This document shows positions 48,135 to 59,085 of a stretch of 64,000 bases of DNA, piece after piece. A program made the position numbers and the translations under genes. Position 1 is the stretch's first letter; every line of letters starts with the position of its first letter. Source of the DNA: Apostichopus japonicus (Eukaryota > Echinodermata > Holothuroidea > Aspidochirotida > Stichopodidae). The stretch spans positions 13,452,077-13,516,076 of the forward strand of contig NC_092582.1 in assembly GCF_037975245.1 (NCBI RefSeq), in the 5' to 3' direction. Below the pieces are notes generated by a model, which worked only from the letters and a program-made list of their open reading frames with translations, searched no databases and was not told the DNA's origin.

Positions 48135-48560
48135 AAGAGCAAAGACATTGATGGCTAGAATAGAATTCGAACCACTGACCTCTGAGTCACAATCAGGTAA
48201 ATGAATTATAGATAACTGACTGGTGAGACTTTGGACATTGGAAAATAGCAAAGAAATTGATGGCTAGAAGGAGGAGGGGGGGGGGGGGGAGGGAGGGATT
48301 CTAACCAGTGAACTCTGGGTTACAATTAAGTAAATGAATTATAGAAAACTGACATTGAAAAATAACAAAGAAATTGATGGCTAGAAGGGTATTGGGGGGG
48401 GGGTGGATTGTAACCAGTGACCTCTGGGTTACAATCAAGTAAATGAATAATAGATAACTGACTGGTGAGATTTTAGGCAAAATGGAAAAGAGCAAAGAAA
48501 TTTGTAATCCAGTGGTTGCTGGTTCAAACTCTGTTCTAGCCATAATTTTTTGTCGCTCTT
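48135..48560. repeat. Tandem units with tRNA-like segments, last one inverted
   Basis: About three diverged units of 100-130 bp. Each has GCAAAGAAATTGATGGCTAG, then AACCAGTGACCTCTGGGTTA, then TAAATGAATTATAGATAACT (starting about 48130, 48248 and 48364). On the minus strand the first contains AGTGGTTCGAATTC, a B-box-like sequence. At 48500-48560 the same motif occurs in the opposite orientation (GTGGTTGCTGGTTCAAACTC, then TGTTCTAGCCATAA). The array looks like an amplified piece of a tRNA-derived SINE. It includes G-runs at 48279 and 48392. Confidence 0.6.
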
Positions 48561-48564
48561 TCCA

Positions 48565-48955
48565 ATGTTTCAGTGAGGAATAATACTTTGAGGGTCACTA
48601 ATAAAAATGCTCGCTGAAGTTGGAACATGAGCGACCGTTATTTGATATTCTAGCATACTTGGGACCAATAATGATATAACCTTTTAAGAATCTTAAGACA
48701 TTACTATCCAAATGAATGTTATAATTATTGCAAGGTTGCAAATGATAGTAATAATAATAGCAGTCAGTAATGTTAATAGCCCAGGTTGTAATTTGTACTT
48801 GTGAAGTAGTAATTAATTTTTATGAAATGTAAAACGGTGGCAAATTTACACAAAGTATTGTCCTGTTTCATAGGTGTCATGTCCATTGCAATTAGCATGT
48901 GCACTGTTGTTATGTATCACACGTAGTTAATTAAGACAGTAAAAATCAATCAGTG
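48565..48955. other. No gene recognised
   Basis: AT-rich spacer, nothing supportable. Confidence 0.4.
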
Positions 48956-48957
48956 AG

Positions 48958-49350
48958 TTAGTCATTAAAAACGTGTCTCATTTTCACTTCGTACGTATCG
49001 AACACGTCAATCGCCTCTTTATACTGTCAGACGCAAATTACAAGTTCTCGGTGGTATAATACTCGAACAAGTTTTCTTACCGAGTGACATTGTTTTTCGA
49101 CGCTGTCGCTGTTATCGTCTGCATAAATCATGAGACGTACAATACCGCCGGCATAAATTGTTGATGACCAACAACCCGTATACCGGGTACCGTCATCAGC
49201 GAGGTGTCGCTGAACCGGGGTGGAAAAAAATGAGCAATGTAAGACTTTGACGTCAGCAGGAGTGTATCGGTGTGAAGACGAGAGCTTGATATTTTGAATG
49301 ATCAAGGAGAGAGGTGATGCGGATGGAGATTCCAAGAAAGACACCACAAA
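48958..49350 (-). other. CpG-rich block with a minus-strand open frame and donor
   Basis: CpG-rich compared with its surroundings (CGTACGTATCGAACACGTCA, GACGCTGTCGCTG, ACCCGTATACCGGGTACCG). On the minus strand a frame of about 106 codons, starting GTG rather than ATG, covers 49347-49027. Within it, CACTCG|GTAAGA at about 49080 is a near-ideal splice donor. It could be part of an exon or a regulatory island. No domain recognised. Confidence 0.2.
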
Positions 49351-49464
49351 AAGGTTGAATTTAGAGAGAGTATAACCTTCAGTGTCATAACCTTGATTGC
49401 CCCTTTAAGGGAAGAAGGAAAACAGCAAGAACTGGGAAGTGTAATAATATATCCTGGTTATACA

Positions 49465-50180
49465 GCTTTTATAGCAGAAGAACAACTTGAAACAGCTTTC
49501 TGAGTTCGGTTATATTTTACAGCTTTAGCAGAAGAACAACAACTTTAAAGCAGCTTTCTAATTTTGGTTATACAGCTTTAGTTGAAGAACAACTCAAAGC
49601 ACCCATCTGAGTTTGGTTATACAGCTTTAGTTGAAAAATGACTTAAAGCACCTTTCTGTGTTTGGTTATACAGCTTTAGTTGAAGAACAACAACTTTAAA
49701 GCCGCTATCTGAGTTTGGTTATAATACAGCTTTAGCAGAAGAACAACTTTAAAGCAGCTTTCTAAGTTTAGTTATACAGCTTTAGTTACAGAACAACTTA
49801 AAGCACCTTTCTGAGTTTGGTTATGCTTTAGTTGAAGAACAACTTAAAGCAGCTTTCTGAGTTTAGTTTAATATACAGCTTTAGCAGTAGAACAACAACT
49901 TTAAAGCAGCTTTCTAAGTTTGGTTATACAGCTTTAGTTAAAGAACAACTTAAAGCAGCTTTTCTAAGTTTGGTTGTACAGCTTTAGCAGAAGAACAACA
50001 ACTTTAAAAGCAGCTTTCTAAGTTTGGTTATACAGCTTTAGCTGAAGAACAACTTAAAGAACCTTTCTGAGTTTAGTTATACAGCATTAGTAGAAGAACA
50101 ACAAGTTTAAAGCAGCTTTCTGAGTTTGGTTATATAGCTTTAGTAGAATAACAGCAACTTCAAAGCAGCTTTCAGAGTGT
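49465..50180. repeat. Fourteen-copy ~51-bp minisatellite
   Basis: Units of 48-56 bp read roughly AGCTTTAGCAGAAGAACAAC, AACTTTAAAGCAGCTTTCTA, AGTTTGGTTATAC. Starts are at about 49465, 49521, 49575, 49623, 49672, 49728, 49778, 49824, 49877, 49930, 49980, 50034, 50083 and 50136. Long units (CAACAACTTTAAAG) and short ones (CAACTTAAAG) are interspersed. Units are internally related (AGCTTTA and CAGCTTTC) and not multiples of three, so the array is not coding. Confidence 0.9.
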
Positions 50181-50299
50181 TTTTTTTCCACTCAAGGAGC
50201 TGCTTGATGGAAAGCATGCATGTGGATGAAGAATTAAGGAAAAGATTGTGTTAGCCTTTAATTCTGTATGATTAATGTGTCTTGTTTTTGTTGCTAGTT

Positions 50300-50557
50300 C
50301 CAGATCAGATTTACTAATACCACTGCCATCAACAGTTTACCTGCCTCGGGCATTTTAATAGGCTCCTGCAGTAGATCGCAGGAAATTTGAGCTGTGCAAG
50401 TGACTTTTCCATGCTCCCGTTTTCTTTGCTAGGCTTGGCAAATTGATTGTGTAACACACAGGCTAATGTTCCAGACTAATAACCTTGAAAGGTTAATTAG
50501 AAGTGGGCAGTGGCGAAAAATGAACGCCAGTGTTACTAAAGAGCGGATTTTCAAATG
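50300..50557 (+). mobile_element. MITE family A, copy 3
   Basis: The body matches the 17622 copy in the same orientation: CCTGCCTCGGGCATTTTAAT, GTGACTTTTCCATGCTCC, CTAGGCTTGGCAAATTGATT, GGCTAATGTTCCAGACTAAT. The right end is AAAGAGCGGATTTTCAAATG. The left terminus is diverged (GATTTACTAATACCACTGCC). It lies about 120 bp after the 14-copy minisatellite. Non-coding. Confidence 0.78.
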
Positions 50558-50559
50558 AA

Positions 50560-51085
50560 TATATGTAAAGAATGCAAATAGAAATCCAAACTACAGTATG
50601 AAATGGTTTGTGAAAGGTAATAAGGGCAGTATTGAAGAACTGCATAAGACTCCGGATGTGTGACCTTATTAATTCACTTTGGCTTCGGCTTTGAGTACAA
50701 CATTTCTGTATGCTGCCATGTTGGACGAACCCAACAGTGATAGTAATAACTGACTTTGCAATCAGCGTTATAGTCATTATTGACTTGCAATCTGTGGTCC
50801 CTCTCACAATTATGCAAGGTCGGTAAGAGTGACTCCATAGTTTTCCCTTTCGGGAAACCAAAACGAGAATAGTGTTATTACTGTTAAATACTGTTTTACT
50901 GTTCATCAGTATAGCAAGAGTTACATTAAATGCAATTGTGTATACATATAGCAATTAACATAAATTTATCAACACTCCTCGTACTGAACACGTCGGCGAG
51001 GTAACTACCAAATATATATAGATTGGCTAGTGGGTCAAGCTTGTGAAATATTTGTTTGAATTGAATATATGAGATCATTGAGGAA
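50560..51085. other. No gene recognised
   Basis: The longest non-repeat open frame of the window (153 codons, -, 50493-50954) lies across the right end of the MITE and this interval. Its product shows no family motif and part of it is transposon sequence, so I do not call it a gene. Confidence 0.45.
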
Positions 51086-51086
51086 A

Positions 51087-51665
51087 GGGAGATGGGAATG
51101 GAGAGTGAAAAAAATCCCTCCCCCCATCCCTCATCCATTGTTCCCATCCCTTATGTGACATGCCTTTTTCAGAGAAAAAGGATATATATATATAAAAGGA
51201 TAAAACTACATGTACTGTAAAAGATCTTGATGTGTTTTCCTCAATATCCACGCACCTTCTTTATAAATATGTACTTTCTTCAGCTTTTCATATTTTAGTG
51301 GAGAAATGTATCATTTAGCTCATTTTGACTTATCATTTCTCTTTTCATATGATGAGTTGTCATAAGATGAAGTGGTAAGGGAGACTGGAATGGAGAGTGA
51401 AAAAAATCCCCCCCCCCCCATGCCCTGTCCAATGTTCCCATCCCTGATGTGAAATGCCCTTTTTTTCAGAGAAAAAGGATAGATCTATAAAAGGATAAAA
51501 CTATGTAAAAGATCTTGATGTGTTCTCCTCATTATCCTCGCACCTCCTCTATAAATATGTACTTTCTTCTGCTTTCCATATTTTAGTGGAGAAATGTATC
51601 ATTTAGCTCATTTTGACTTATCATTTCTCTTTTCATATGATGAGTTGTCATAAGATGAAGTGGTA
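51087..51665. repeat. Tandem duplication, 292-bp period
   Basis: Two copies, 51087-51377 and 51379-51665. Each begins GGGAGA.TGGAATGGAGAGTG, passes through a poly-C tract and AGAAAAAGGATA, AAAGATCTTGATGTGTT and TATAAATATGTACTTTCTTC, and ends GTCATAAGATGAAGTGGTA. Differences are mainly small indels at the poly-C and TA tracts plus a few substitutions, so it is fairly recent. Confidence 0.9.
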
Positions 51666-51669
51666 TTAA

Positions 51670-54635
51670 AATTTTGTTGATATTTTTGTACTTATTGGAT
51701 TGATGAAGGACCTTTCTTTTAAAAATTCTAAATAGAGTTTTCTTGAAATTAACTTACGGTCACTGCATTATACGGTGAATGGTGAATGAACTGTGTAGTA
51801 CTTTCAATGTTCACATGATCTATACTTTCGTCTTCTGGAAATGATTAAAAACATTCATATCTTGCGGGGTTTTCGCTTCAGAGGACCGCAAAATAATTCA
51901 TTCCTGTCTTTCAGCGATGAAATCCACCTGCGATATATATAGATATACAGTTTGCAGTAAAGTATTTAAATTCGCTCTTTAACTGCAAAATTCCTATATT
52001 TTTACTTCTGTCAATACCCAGAGACAATTGAGACACTCGAGTTGCGTACCATTTTGATTGAATCTAAACTTCATCTTAACCCAAGAAAAATCATCAATTT
52101 GCTTTGTCTCTAGGCATGTATCTTCCAATCTCCCCTCCCCCTTTTTTTTATTTATTTATTTATATATTCTCTCTTTATTGCTATGTAACTACTCCAACGG
52201 AGTTATAGGCTTGAGAAACCTGTCCACTCGTGTGTCATTGAACTGCAAGCTGCACGGGTACCTCTTTAGGGGCATATCAGTCTTGCATGTTATTAGTCCG
52301 CTTGAGATGCTCTTAGCTATATTCTACCAAAGAGTAATGTTTAAGTGTGAATTACCATTTATTGCTATCACAATATTAGCCGGTATCCATGGCAACAAAA
52401 CGTGTGTGTATCCAGAAGTTAGCGTTTTATGCTCCATTAATTGATATCGTCTGGAGAGAAGCATTTGTTTAAAAAATTTGGTTAGTTATACTTACATATT
52501 AAAAAGTTGTCTTCAAATCCAACAAATCAATCAAGTTACCTTTAAAATACAAGAAATGTAATAGGCAACTCTTCGGGCAATTTGTGTTATAGTTTTCTAA
52601 CTCCGTGCATGATGATGGAAGAGAGAGGGGTGGGTTATAAGCAATCAGCAGATCATCTATCTTCTCTTGTTGTAAAATTTCATAAATACCCTATGATAAA
52701 GTTATCCTAAGATTCAACCATGGATGCATATCTTGCAGATTTGGCAAGCTGTCAGTACATACATTACATGATCAAGGTATTTAGAATATAAACTTGTAGG
52801 ATAACACGATATAGCTACGACACACTATTAAGGGTGAAAATAGCATTTATGTGTCTGTAAGACCCCTTGTGTTATACAAAACTACCATTGGGCTTACTGT
52901 GGAAATATCTGTCATTCGATCGTAGAGTTTCTTATTCTTTGTGCCTTTCATTTTCTTTCAAATTGCTGGTAAAACTGCAAAATGTTACCATGCACTACCT
53001 TATCTTATTATTCAGAAATTCAAACATATTAATAGCTTGATAATCAAGCATAGAGGCATTCACAGTAGACGATTTTCCTTTTTCACTTCCATTTTTGTAG
53101 GTTTTTGAGGAAATCACATCTCATGTCTTAACGATTACCCTCACATAGCATTCAATGAATCGTTTATATGGAACATATTTCAGTTCAGCCTATTTTGACA
53201 AACCCATATACATGCACACAATGTGTTCATTGATTTTAAGACTATTTTGATGAATACTTTGCACATTATACCAAATCCCAGAAAGCTAGGACAAATATAC
53301 ATGTACAGTATGCTCTCAGGAAAGATATATAAATACATCAGAAATATTAATATATACAAAAGAAAAAGAATGTTAATTAGACACAAAATGGTCAGAAAGA
53401 AATATAAGAACAACATTACACTGAGAAAAATTATTGCTATAATTAGGAAACCCTTTCTAGGAGAGTGGGTAGCAGGGGCAAAGGGGATAGTCAGATCAGG
53501 AAAGGTAAGGCCATGACAGGGAGAAAACTATTTCTGCTAACGGTGAACTATGTATTAAAGTTCATTAACACGACCCTGAATGTTCAAATAATCTAGGATG
53601 TATGCCTCTTCTATCCCCCCCACCCCTTTCGCTAGTACTGTGCCTCTCTGCACGGTAAATAACTCTCTCATTGCTTGCAAGCATGAATCTACGAAAAGCA
53701 TGCAGTCACCAAATCCAATATATTTAAACTATATAGTTAAATTCATGTTTTCATTTCTGTCAAAGATGAAACCCTCTGTCTGCTTCTGTTTTCATCAACT
53801 CGGTCCCTGATCTGAATGACAATACAGTCAGATCAATTTTTCATAGAGTTTTTGCCTGCTATGTTGAGCCCTACAGCCAACACCTGTTTTCCATCGCTTG
53901 GCACTTCATTAACAGACCTAGGGAATAATATTCAACAACATAACGCCGTCGTAGCTAGCTGAAGGATATGTTAAAATGAACACATCCCGGCGTCTATTTT
54001 GAGACATATGATGTTACCTTTTTTTTTAGTTTAGAGCCTTGAGTATAACATAGAAATTATTTGCAAGTCTAAATTGTATCTTAAGTTTACATGCTTTGAG
54101 AGAACACAGCTTCATGAAGTACAGGGGTGACCAGCGGGCCAGGAGGGGCCAGCAGTGTCTTCCTAAATGGCCATCCAGATCTTGAATTGCCAACTTTTTA
54201 ATTTTAACTTTGTGAAAGTGTAAACCTGTGTATAAGTATAGTTCATATAGAAATATTATGAATATGCATGATCACACTTGTCTATTCAGCCAGTTGGGAC
54301 ACGTCCCTATTGCTGATACCTCTCTCAACTGTACTCCAATACCATGCTTTCAAAGCACTGGTATTGACAGTACAAACAGTTCCTAACCTTGATCTGATAC
54401 AAACATGATATTCATACTGCTAGTACTGACAATACGAGTGCTCTGAAGCGGGACATGACACTACAGTATAGAAAAGATTGTCACAACTGGGTGGTCCATT
54501 ATTCCATGTGGTTACATCCTTAAAAAGATACTACTAGATCTCTCTCCCAACAGTATTATGGTACATGTTTATATGGACAATTGCACTTGACAGATATTAG
54601 CTGGTGTACAGCATTATCATAGAGTCTGTTTATAC
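51670..54635. other. No gene recognised
   Basis: AT-rich. The open frames at 52058-52444 (128 codons, +) and 53223-53516 (97 codons, +, K/I/R-rich) lack motifs and splice context. An X-box-like site lies at 52383. Confidence 0.45.
52383..52396. promoter_or_regulatory. RFX X-box-like palindrome
   Basis: The reverse complement GTTGCCATGGATAC is close to the best-known RFX X-box sequences. Confidence 0.35.
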
Positions 54636-54640
54636 ATTGA

Positions 54641-54792
54641 AGTTTCATGATAATGTAGCCATGATAATGTAGCCATGCCCCCCCCTCTCTTCCACCCTCC
54701 TCATGACTCTTCCCCTCCTGATAACTCTTGAAGTTTCATGATAATGTAGCCATGCCCCCCCCCCTCTCCACCCTCCTGATGACTCTTCCCCA
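54641..54792. repeat. Short C-rich direct duplications
   Basis: GAAGTTTCATGATAATGTAG followed by CCATG, a poly-C tract and CCACCCTCCT.ATGACTCTTCCCC occurs twice (54639-54717 and 54729-54791). Inside the first copy ATGATAATGTAGCC is itself doubled. Confidence 0.8.
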
Positions 54793-54794
54793 GT

Positions 54795-55654
54795 TTCCCA
54801 ATCAAAAACCATACTATGTCATACCCCTGAAATATCATCACATGCCTTCAAGTTCTGTGGAGACTTTAATCTAACCCCAAAATATCAATAAAAAAACCAC
54901 CTTAGAATTGGTGATAAAATCTGATAAAAAATTTATCTGATTGTTGTAGCTACTAGTTCTGAATTTAATCAGGTTAAGATAATTAAAACCTTATGTCGGT
55001 AACTGCATCCAGTATAGTGCATTAGGGCTTTTTACTTCGTTTATATTGGGTTAGCTTCCTTCATGTTTTGCAGTTATGACCTTCTCGTAACATATCTCAA
55101 ATCTGCCGCATCTAATTTCTTTATTTGTTTATTTATTTTATAGATATATATATTTTTCTCTCCGTTGGTAATGTTAGATGTTTGAATGGCAGATATTGGA
55201 TTTGGAGGATCCCTAAGGATTTACGTCGTTATGGTAACCTGACATTAAAATCTTTTAATTCTCGTTTGTTGGAACCGTCACGTTTTTTTCTGTCTGGAGC
55301 GATATTCATTCGGGGTTTTTTAACCGGGGATATATAATTTCAAAGTTGATTGAGCAGAAATCAATTCCAGCTTGTCAAGCAGATCCTTCAGAGATTCACA
55401 TCAAATCAAGAGATAACTTTAGAGCATCTTGCCTCTCCAAAACCACTTCATCTTCAAGAACTTCATTTTTTAGCCCCCTGTTTTGTACTTTTCTTTGCTA
55501 TAACTTATGTAAAGTTGCCGTAACTTTGTTTCTTGTAACTGCTTCATTTTTAATTGATCTGCTTCAACTTATATCATTAAGTCATTTGCTCGTTGACTTG
55601 TCGTTTGGAGATCAGATTTTTCTCGTTTTGAAAAAGACCCGATCGGACATAGCA
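54795..55654 (+). promoter_or_regulatory. Possible upstream/5' UTR region of the exon at 55655
   Basis: From about 55120 the sequence is more complex and contains CpG (GGATTTACGTCGTTATGG, GGAACCGTCACG). A 111-codon frame (55346-55681) runs into the donor at 55673, but its N-terminal part has no known content. A 5' untranslated exon is inferred only from the adjoining ATG and donor. Confidence 0.15.
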
Positions 55655-55672
55655 ATGTCATCAGAGACAAAG
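55655..55672 (+). CDS. Possible alternative first coding exon (MSSETK)
   Basis: An ATG in AGCAATGT (G at -3 relaxed context, T at +4) opens MSSETK and ends AAG|GTGAGT, a strong donor at 55673, in phase 0. The candidate exon at 46892-46949 also ends in phase 0, so both could join the same downstream exon beyond the window. This would give an alternative N-terminus. Six codons cannot prove this. Confidence 0.18.
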
Positions 55673-57345
55673 GTGAGTTGATATTAAAAAGATTTTAAAG
55701 ATTTGAGATCATTGGTTATAGAGATAGGATTGTATTTGAAAGGGATGGGAGTAGGGAGATATGGGGATAGTGGGGGTGGAGGAAGGGGGAGGGGGAGGGA
55801 AAGGTTTATGGGAGACAAAAAATGTGACCACTGATCCTTTGGCACCTTCCTCCTCCTCCACTGTTTCTTGTAGATTTTTAAACCGGTAAAATTTGAAAGG
55901 AGTTTATTCTGGTTGTCTGGAAAATAATAGCAAAGTGACTAAGAATGACCAAAATATATGTACTGTAGCAGAGATATGTTGGTTTGGTGATGCAGAAGCA
56001 GCTATTGGCCAGCAAAACTCCCCACTGGGTGGATCATAGACCAACTACTATTTTATTTAAAATGTTAAGCTGGTTGTTTTTTCTTAAAAGGACATATATA
56101 TTTGGGTGACAGAGAATGTAAAACATATTGAAGAGAAAATATCCCACACTGTCATTGGCAATCCCATCTGGATATCTTATCTGTGACAGCATATATATGG
56201 TTGTTTGAATTACTGTAGTCTAGTTTGACTGGGTTAATACCTTCAACCGCTCTAGGAAGTGTCATATAAATTGGGGGCCGGGGGGGGGGTGAAGGGAGGT
56301 CAACTGCTCTTGAAAAGCTTTACTTTGGCTAATATTCTTATTGACTTATCTTTGAAATCTGATACATTTGGAATGTTTACAATAGCTGTCATTCAGAGCT
56401 TGTATAGGTATGAAAATCATGTCATTCTTTGACAGACGAATCTTAATGGACTTACCACATATGTTTAAGTTCTTAATGTCTACAGGTAAAACATTTGCCA
56501 CTTTATTTATTTTTTCCCCCTTCTGTCAAGAGGGCAGAGGCTTATGGGATGCCTCCCCGTAAGCCTGCAGTGAAAATGGTTCAATGTGGGAGAGAGAGCG
56601 TTGGAGAGGGGAGGGGCACAAACTTCATGGGGCAGTGTGACGTGTGACCTCGTTTTTATAGCAGCAAACCATCTCAAAACTTTCATATTAAATGGACCCT
56701 GTATGCATTTTGGTCTCTTCGTTAGACTGTAGGCCAGTCACAACATGTAATATATGAGCCTCACATATTGATAGTGGGGTCATTTCTCAAAAATAATAGT
56801 CGTATCCTGAGTAACTGGACTGATAGCATGTATCTTTTAATGATCTCCAAATATATTAAAATTAATTTTATGCCCTGATTCATCCTTTTTAAAGCCTTGG
56901 AACTGAAACCAGATGTGATCTAGGACAAGCAAGCTCACCCTTTAGAGCAGCCGAGCTATACGCAGACAATCTGGTATTATAAACTGATGCAGTCAATTTA
57001 CCAGATATAAATGATTAGTAGTATATACTCCCTTGACGTCAGAACCATAACTATTTCTCAAAGTGTCTCTTGAATATGTCACAACTCAATCAAATTAATT
57101 GATGTCGTCGGGAGATACTTTTCCAGTGCACCCTCTAAATTAACAGCAGCGTATCCTGCAGTATACTTTTTTGCATGGCGATGATTTCCCTCTGTATAGT
57201 TGGTTTTATTTCACTCTTTGAACTTAAAAGTTTGCTATTTTTTCCATCTTTTATTTTCAAGTATCAGGAAAGAGATTTCAAATTCTGGAAGGACCTAATT
57301 TCCTGTCCATGGAGACAGTAAATATTTGGCAACATATCTCACATC
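55673..57345. other. No gene recognised; one dispersed-repeat copy
   Basis: Contains the diverged copy (55900-56045; AAGAATGACCAAAATATATG, TACTGTAGCAGAGATATG) of the repeat at 10060-10245. Poly-G run at 56279. G/A-rich patch at 55740-55805. Otherwise nothing supportable. Confidence 0.45.
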
Positions 57346-57424
57346 ATTTTATTACCAAGTTTTATTTTAAGCCCTAATTGAGAAGCATTTTATTACCAAG
57401 TTTTATTTTCAAGTCCTAATTGAG
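57346..57424. repeat. 38-bp direct duplication
   Basis: CATTTTATTACCAAGTTTTA followed by TTTT-AAGCCCTAATTGAGA occurs twice in tandem (57346-57384 and 57386-57424) with one small indel and one substitution. Confidence 0.85.
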
Positions 57425-57828
57425 AGCAAGACTGTTTTCTTATTTCGACAGCCGACATTCTCTGCAAACTTTGTTTTTGGTGGTGGGGGTGGAGGGTGGG
57501 ATGATAGAGGGGGTGGGGATATATTCAATTATGACAGGTGGCAAAGTCATTCATTTGAAGGAGAATCTCATGAACTCATCCATCTTTTCTTTGTGTTCTT
57601 GTTTTAGAGGTTTTTGTAATATTATTTATTTGGCATAGTTTATAAAGTACCCTCTAGGCTGAAGGAGTATAATGTTGACAATAACAGGAGTAAAAAGAAG
57701 AAGCTTTAGAGTTTGAAAATAAGTGTTCATATAGTAATCATCCGACTATAATGGTTTAAACAAAAATAAAAATATATGAAAATGACAAAATTTGTTCACC
57801 AAATGGCCTCAAGGGAATTTACATGGTA

Positions 57829-57829
<1 letters not shown>

Positions 57830-57884
<55 letters not shown>
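57830..57884. repeat. TA dinucleotide microsatellite
   Basis: About 27 uninterrupted AT units. Confidence 0.95.
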
Positions 57885-57887
<3 letters not shown>

Positions 57888-58352
57888 CAGGCCTGATGAA
57901 AGACAAAGCAAATATTGAGGGGCCAGGACAAATGTTTTGTACATTTTCTGAGTCCGAAGGGGGAGGGGGAGGTTATCACAATCATGTGTACTATATAAGG
58001 TAAAGAAAATTGGTGTGTTGTGTCCCCTCTGAAGCTAAACCTACTATCTTGTACATATTCCCTCAGACATATATGTCATGGCATTTGCAACTTCACAATC
58101 CTGTGATTATGATGGAAGGTTGATAACCTCTCTTTAACATGATTCTATTTGATGATATGCTCAAACAGTTTGGATGCATTTACGAGGGATTCAATGACAA
58201 AATCCAGATCGTAGAAATGAGAAACATTTGATGTTGCAGGCCTCTACATCATCATGTCTGAAGGAAGTCATTTCTCTTCTTGGAGAGAAGATGAAATTAC
58301 TTGATATCGAAGGATTATCCTTCAAGTTTTACCAGGTCTGAGATTATTGCAT

Positions 58353-58366
58353 GTTACCATGGTAAC
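58353..58366. promoter_or_regulatory. Perfectly palindromic RFX X-box-like site
   Basis: GTTACCATGGTAAC is a perfect 14-bp palindrome matching the dimeric RFX site (two GTTACC half-sites). Confidence 0.4.
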
Positions 58367-58785
58367 TGATGTTACTGTCTGTATCAATCTTGCATAATTT
58401 TCTAATATTGTTATTTCCATTATGCAGTTTAGTACAGTTGTACCTTTACAATCACTTCATTAGCTGTATGGAGTACTATTAGGTATGACCATGGCGTTAT
58501 CCACCTACCCAACCACTCATCTACACCCCCATTGCAATCATCCATCCATTTAGCTATATCCACCCACTATTGGCCAGGAATATCTGATCAGGAGGACCTT
58601 ATGTAGGGAAACCAGCTATATATCTCCTTTTGTGTAGGATAGACACTGAGTTTACAGTATATCATTTATCTGTATATTTAGCCCTGTATCTATGTCATTT
58701 ACGGTAACAAAAGGGCAAAGAAAAAAACAATGTTCATTTACTTCAGAAGAGGATGTTTGGCAGGAGCCCCCTCTCTACTAGGATG

Positions 58786-59085
58786 AATGGCCCAAGTAGG
58801 GAGGGGGGAGGAATCATAGGGTGGAGGGGTGTAGTAGACTAATTGCATCACCTTTGCCATTTATTTTGAAATCACCAAGGTGATACATACATTATTCAAT
58901 TTTCTAACCTAACTACTAAACACAGTTCTGATGCACACTGTACTAATTGAAATTGCATGTTGCATGGGCCAAGTATGGAGGGGGTGGGGGGGGGATGGGG
59001 AGTGGGAGGAATCATAGGGTGGTGGGTTGTAGTAGACTAATTGCATTACCTTTGCCATCTATTTTGAGATCACCAAGGTCATATA
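58786..59085. repeat. Spaced direct duplication (~180-bp period)
   Basis: GGCCCAAGTAGGGAGG.. with GGAATCATAGGGTGGAGGGG, TGTAGTAGACTAATTGCATC, ACCTTTGCCAT and ATCACCAAGGTGAT (58788-58884) recurs at 58967-59080 with GGGCCAAGTATGGAGGGG, GAATCATAGGGTGGTGGG and ATCACCAAGGTCAT. The second copy has an expanded G-rich part. Confidence 0.85.

Larger units (their letters stand above)
57425..58785. other. No gene recognised
   Basis: Contains a pure TA tract (57830-57884) and an X-box (58353). The 72-75-codon frames here are not convincing. Confidence 0.45.

Noticed and set aside
48301-48543. Peptide resembling MARTEFEPATTGL on the minus strand
   Set aside because: This is a translation of a tRNA-like SINE remnant (the B box gives FEPATTG-like peptides), a common false gene call.
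50493-50954. 153-codon minus-strand frame, the longest outside the microsatellite
   Set aside because: Its 3' part lies in MITE family A sequence and the rest has no motif.
57776-58003. Frame with a long Ile/Tyr repeat
   Set aside because: Translation of a TA microsatellite.
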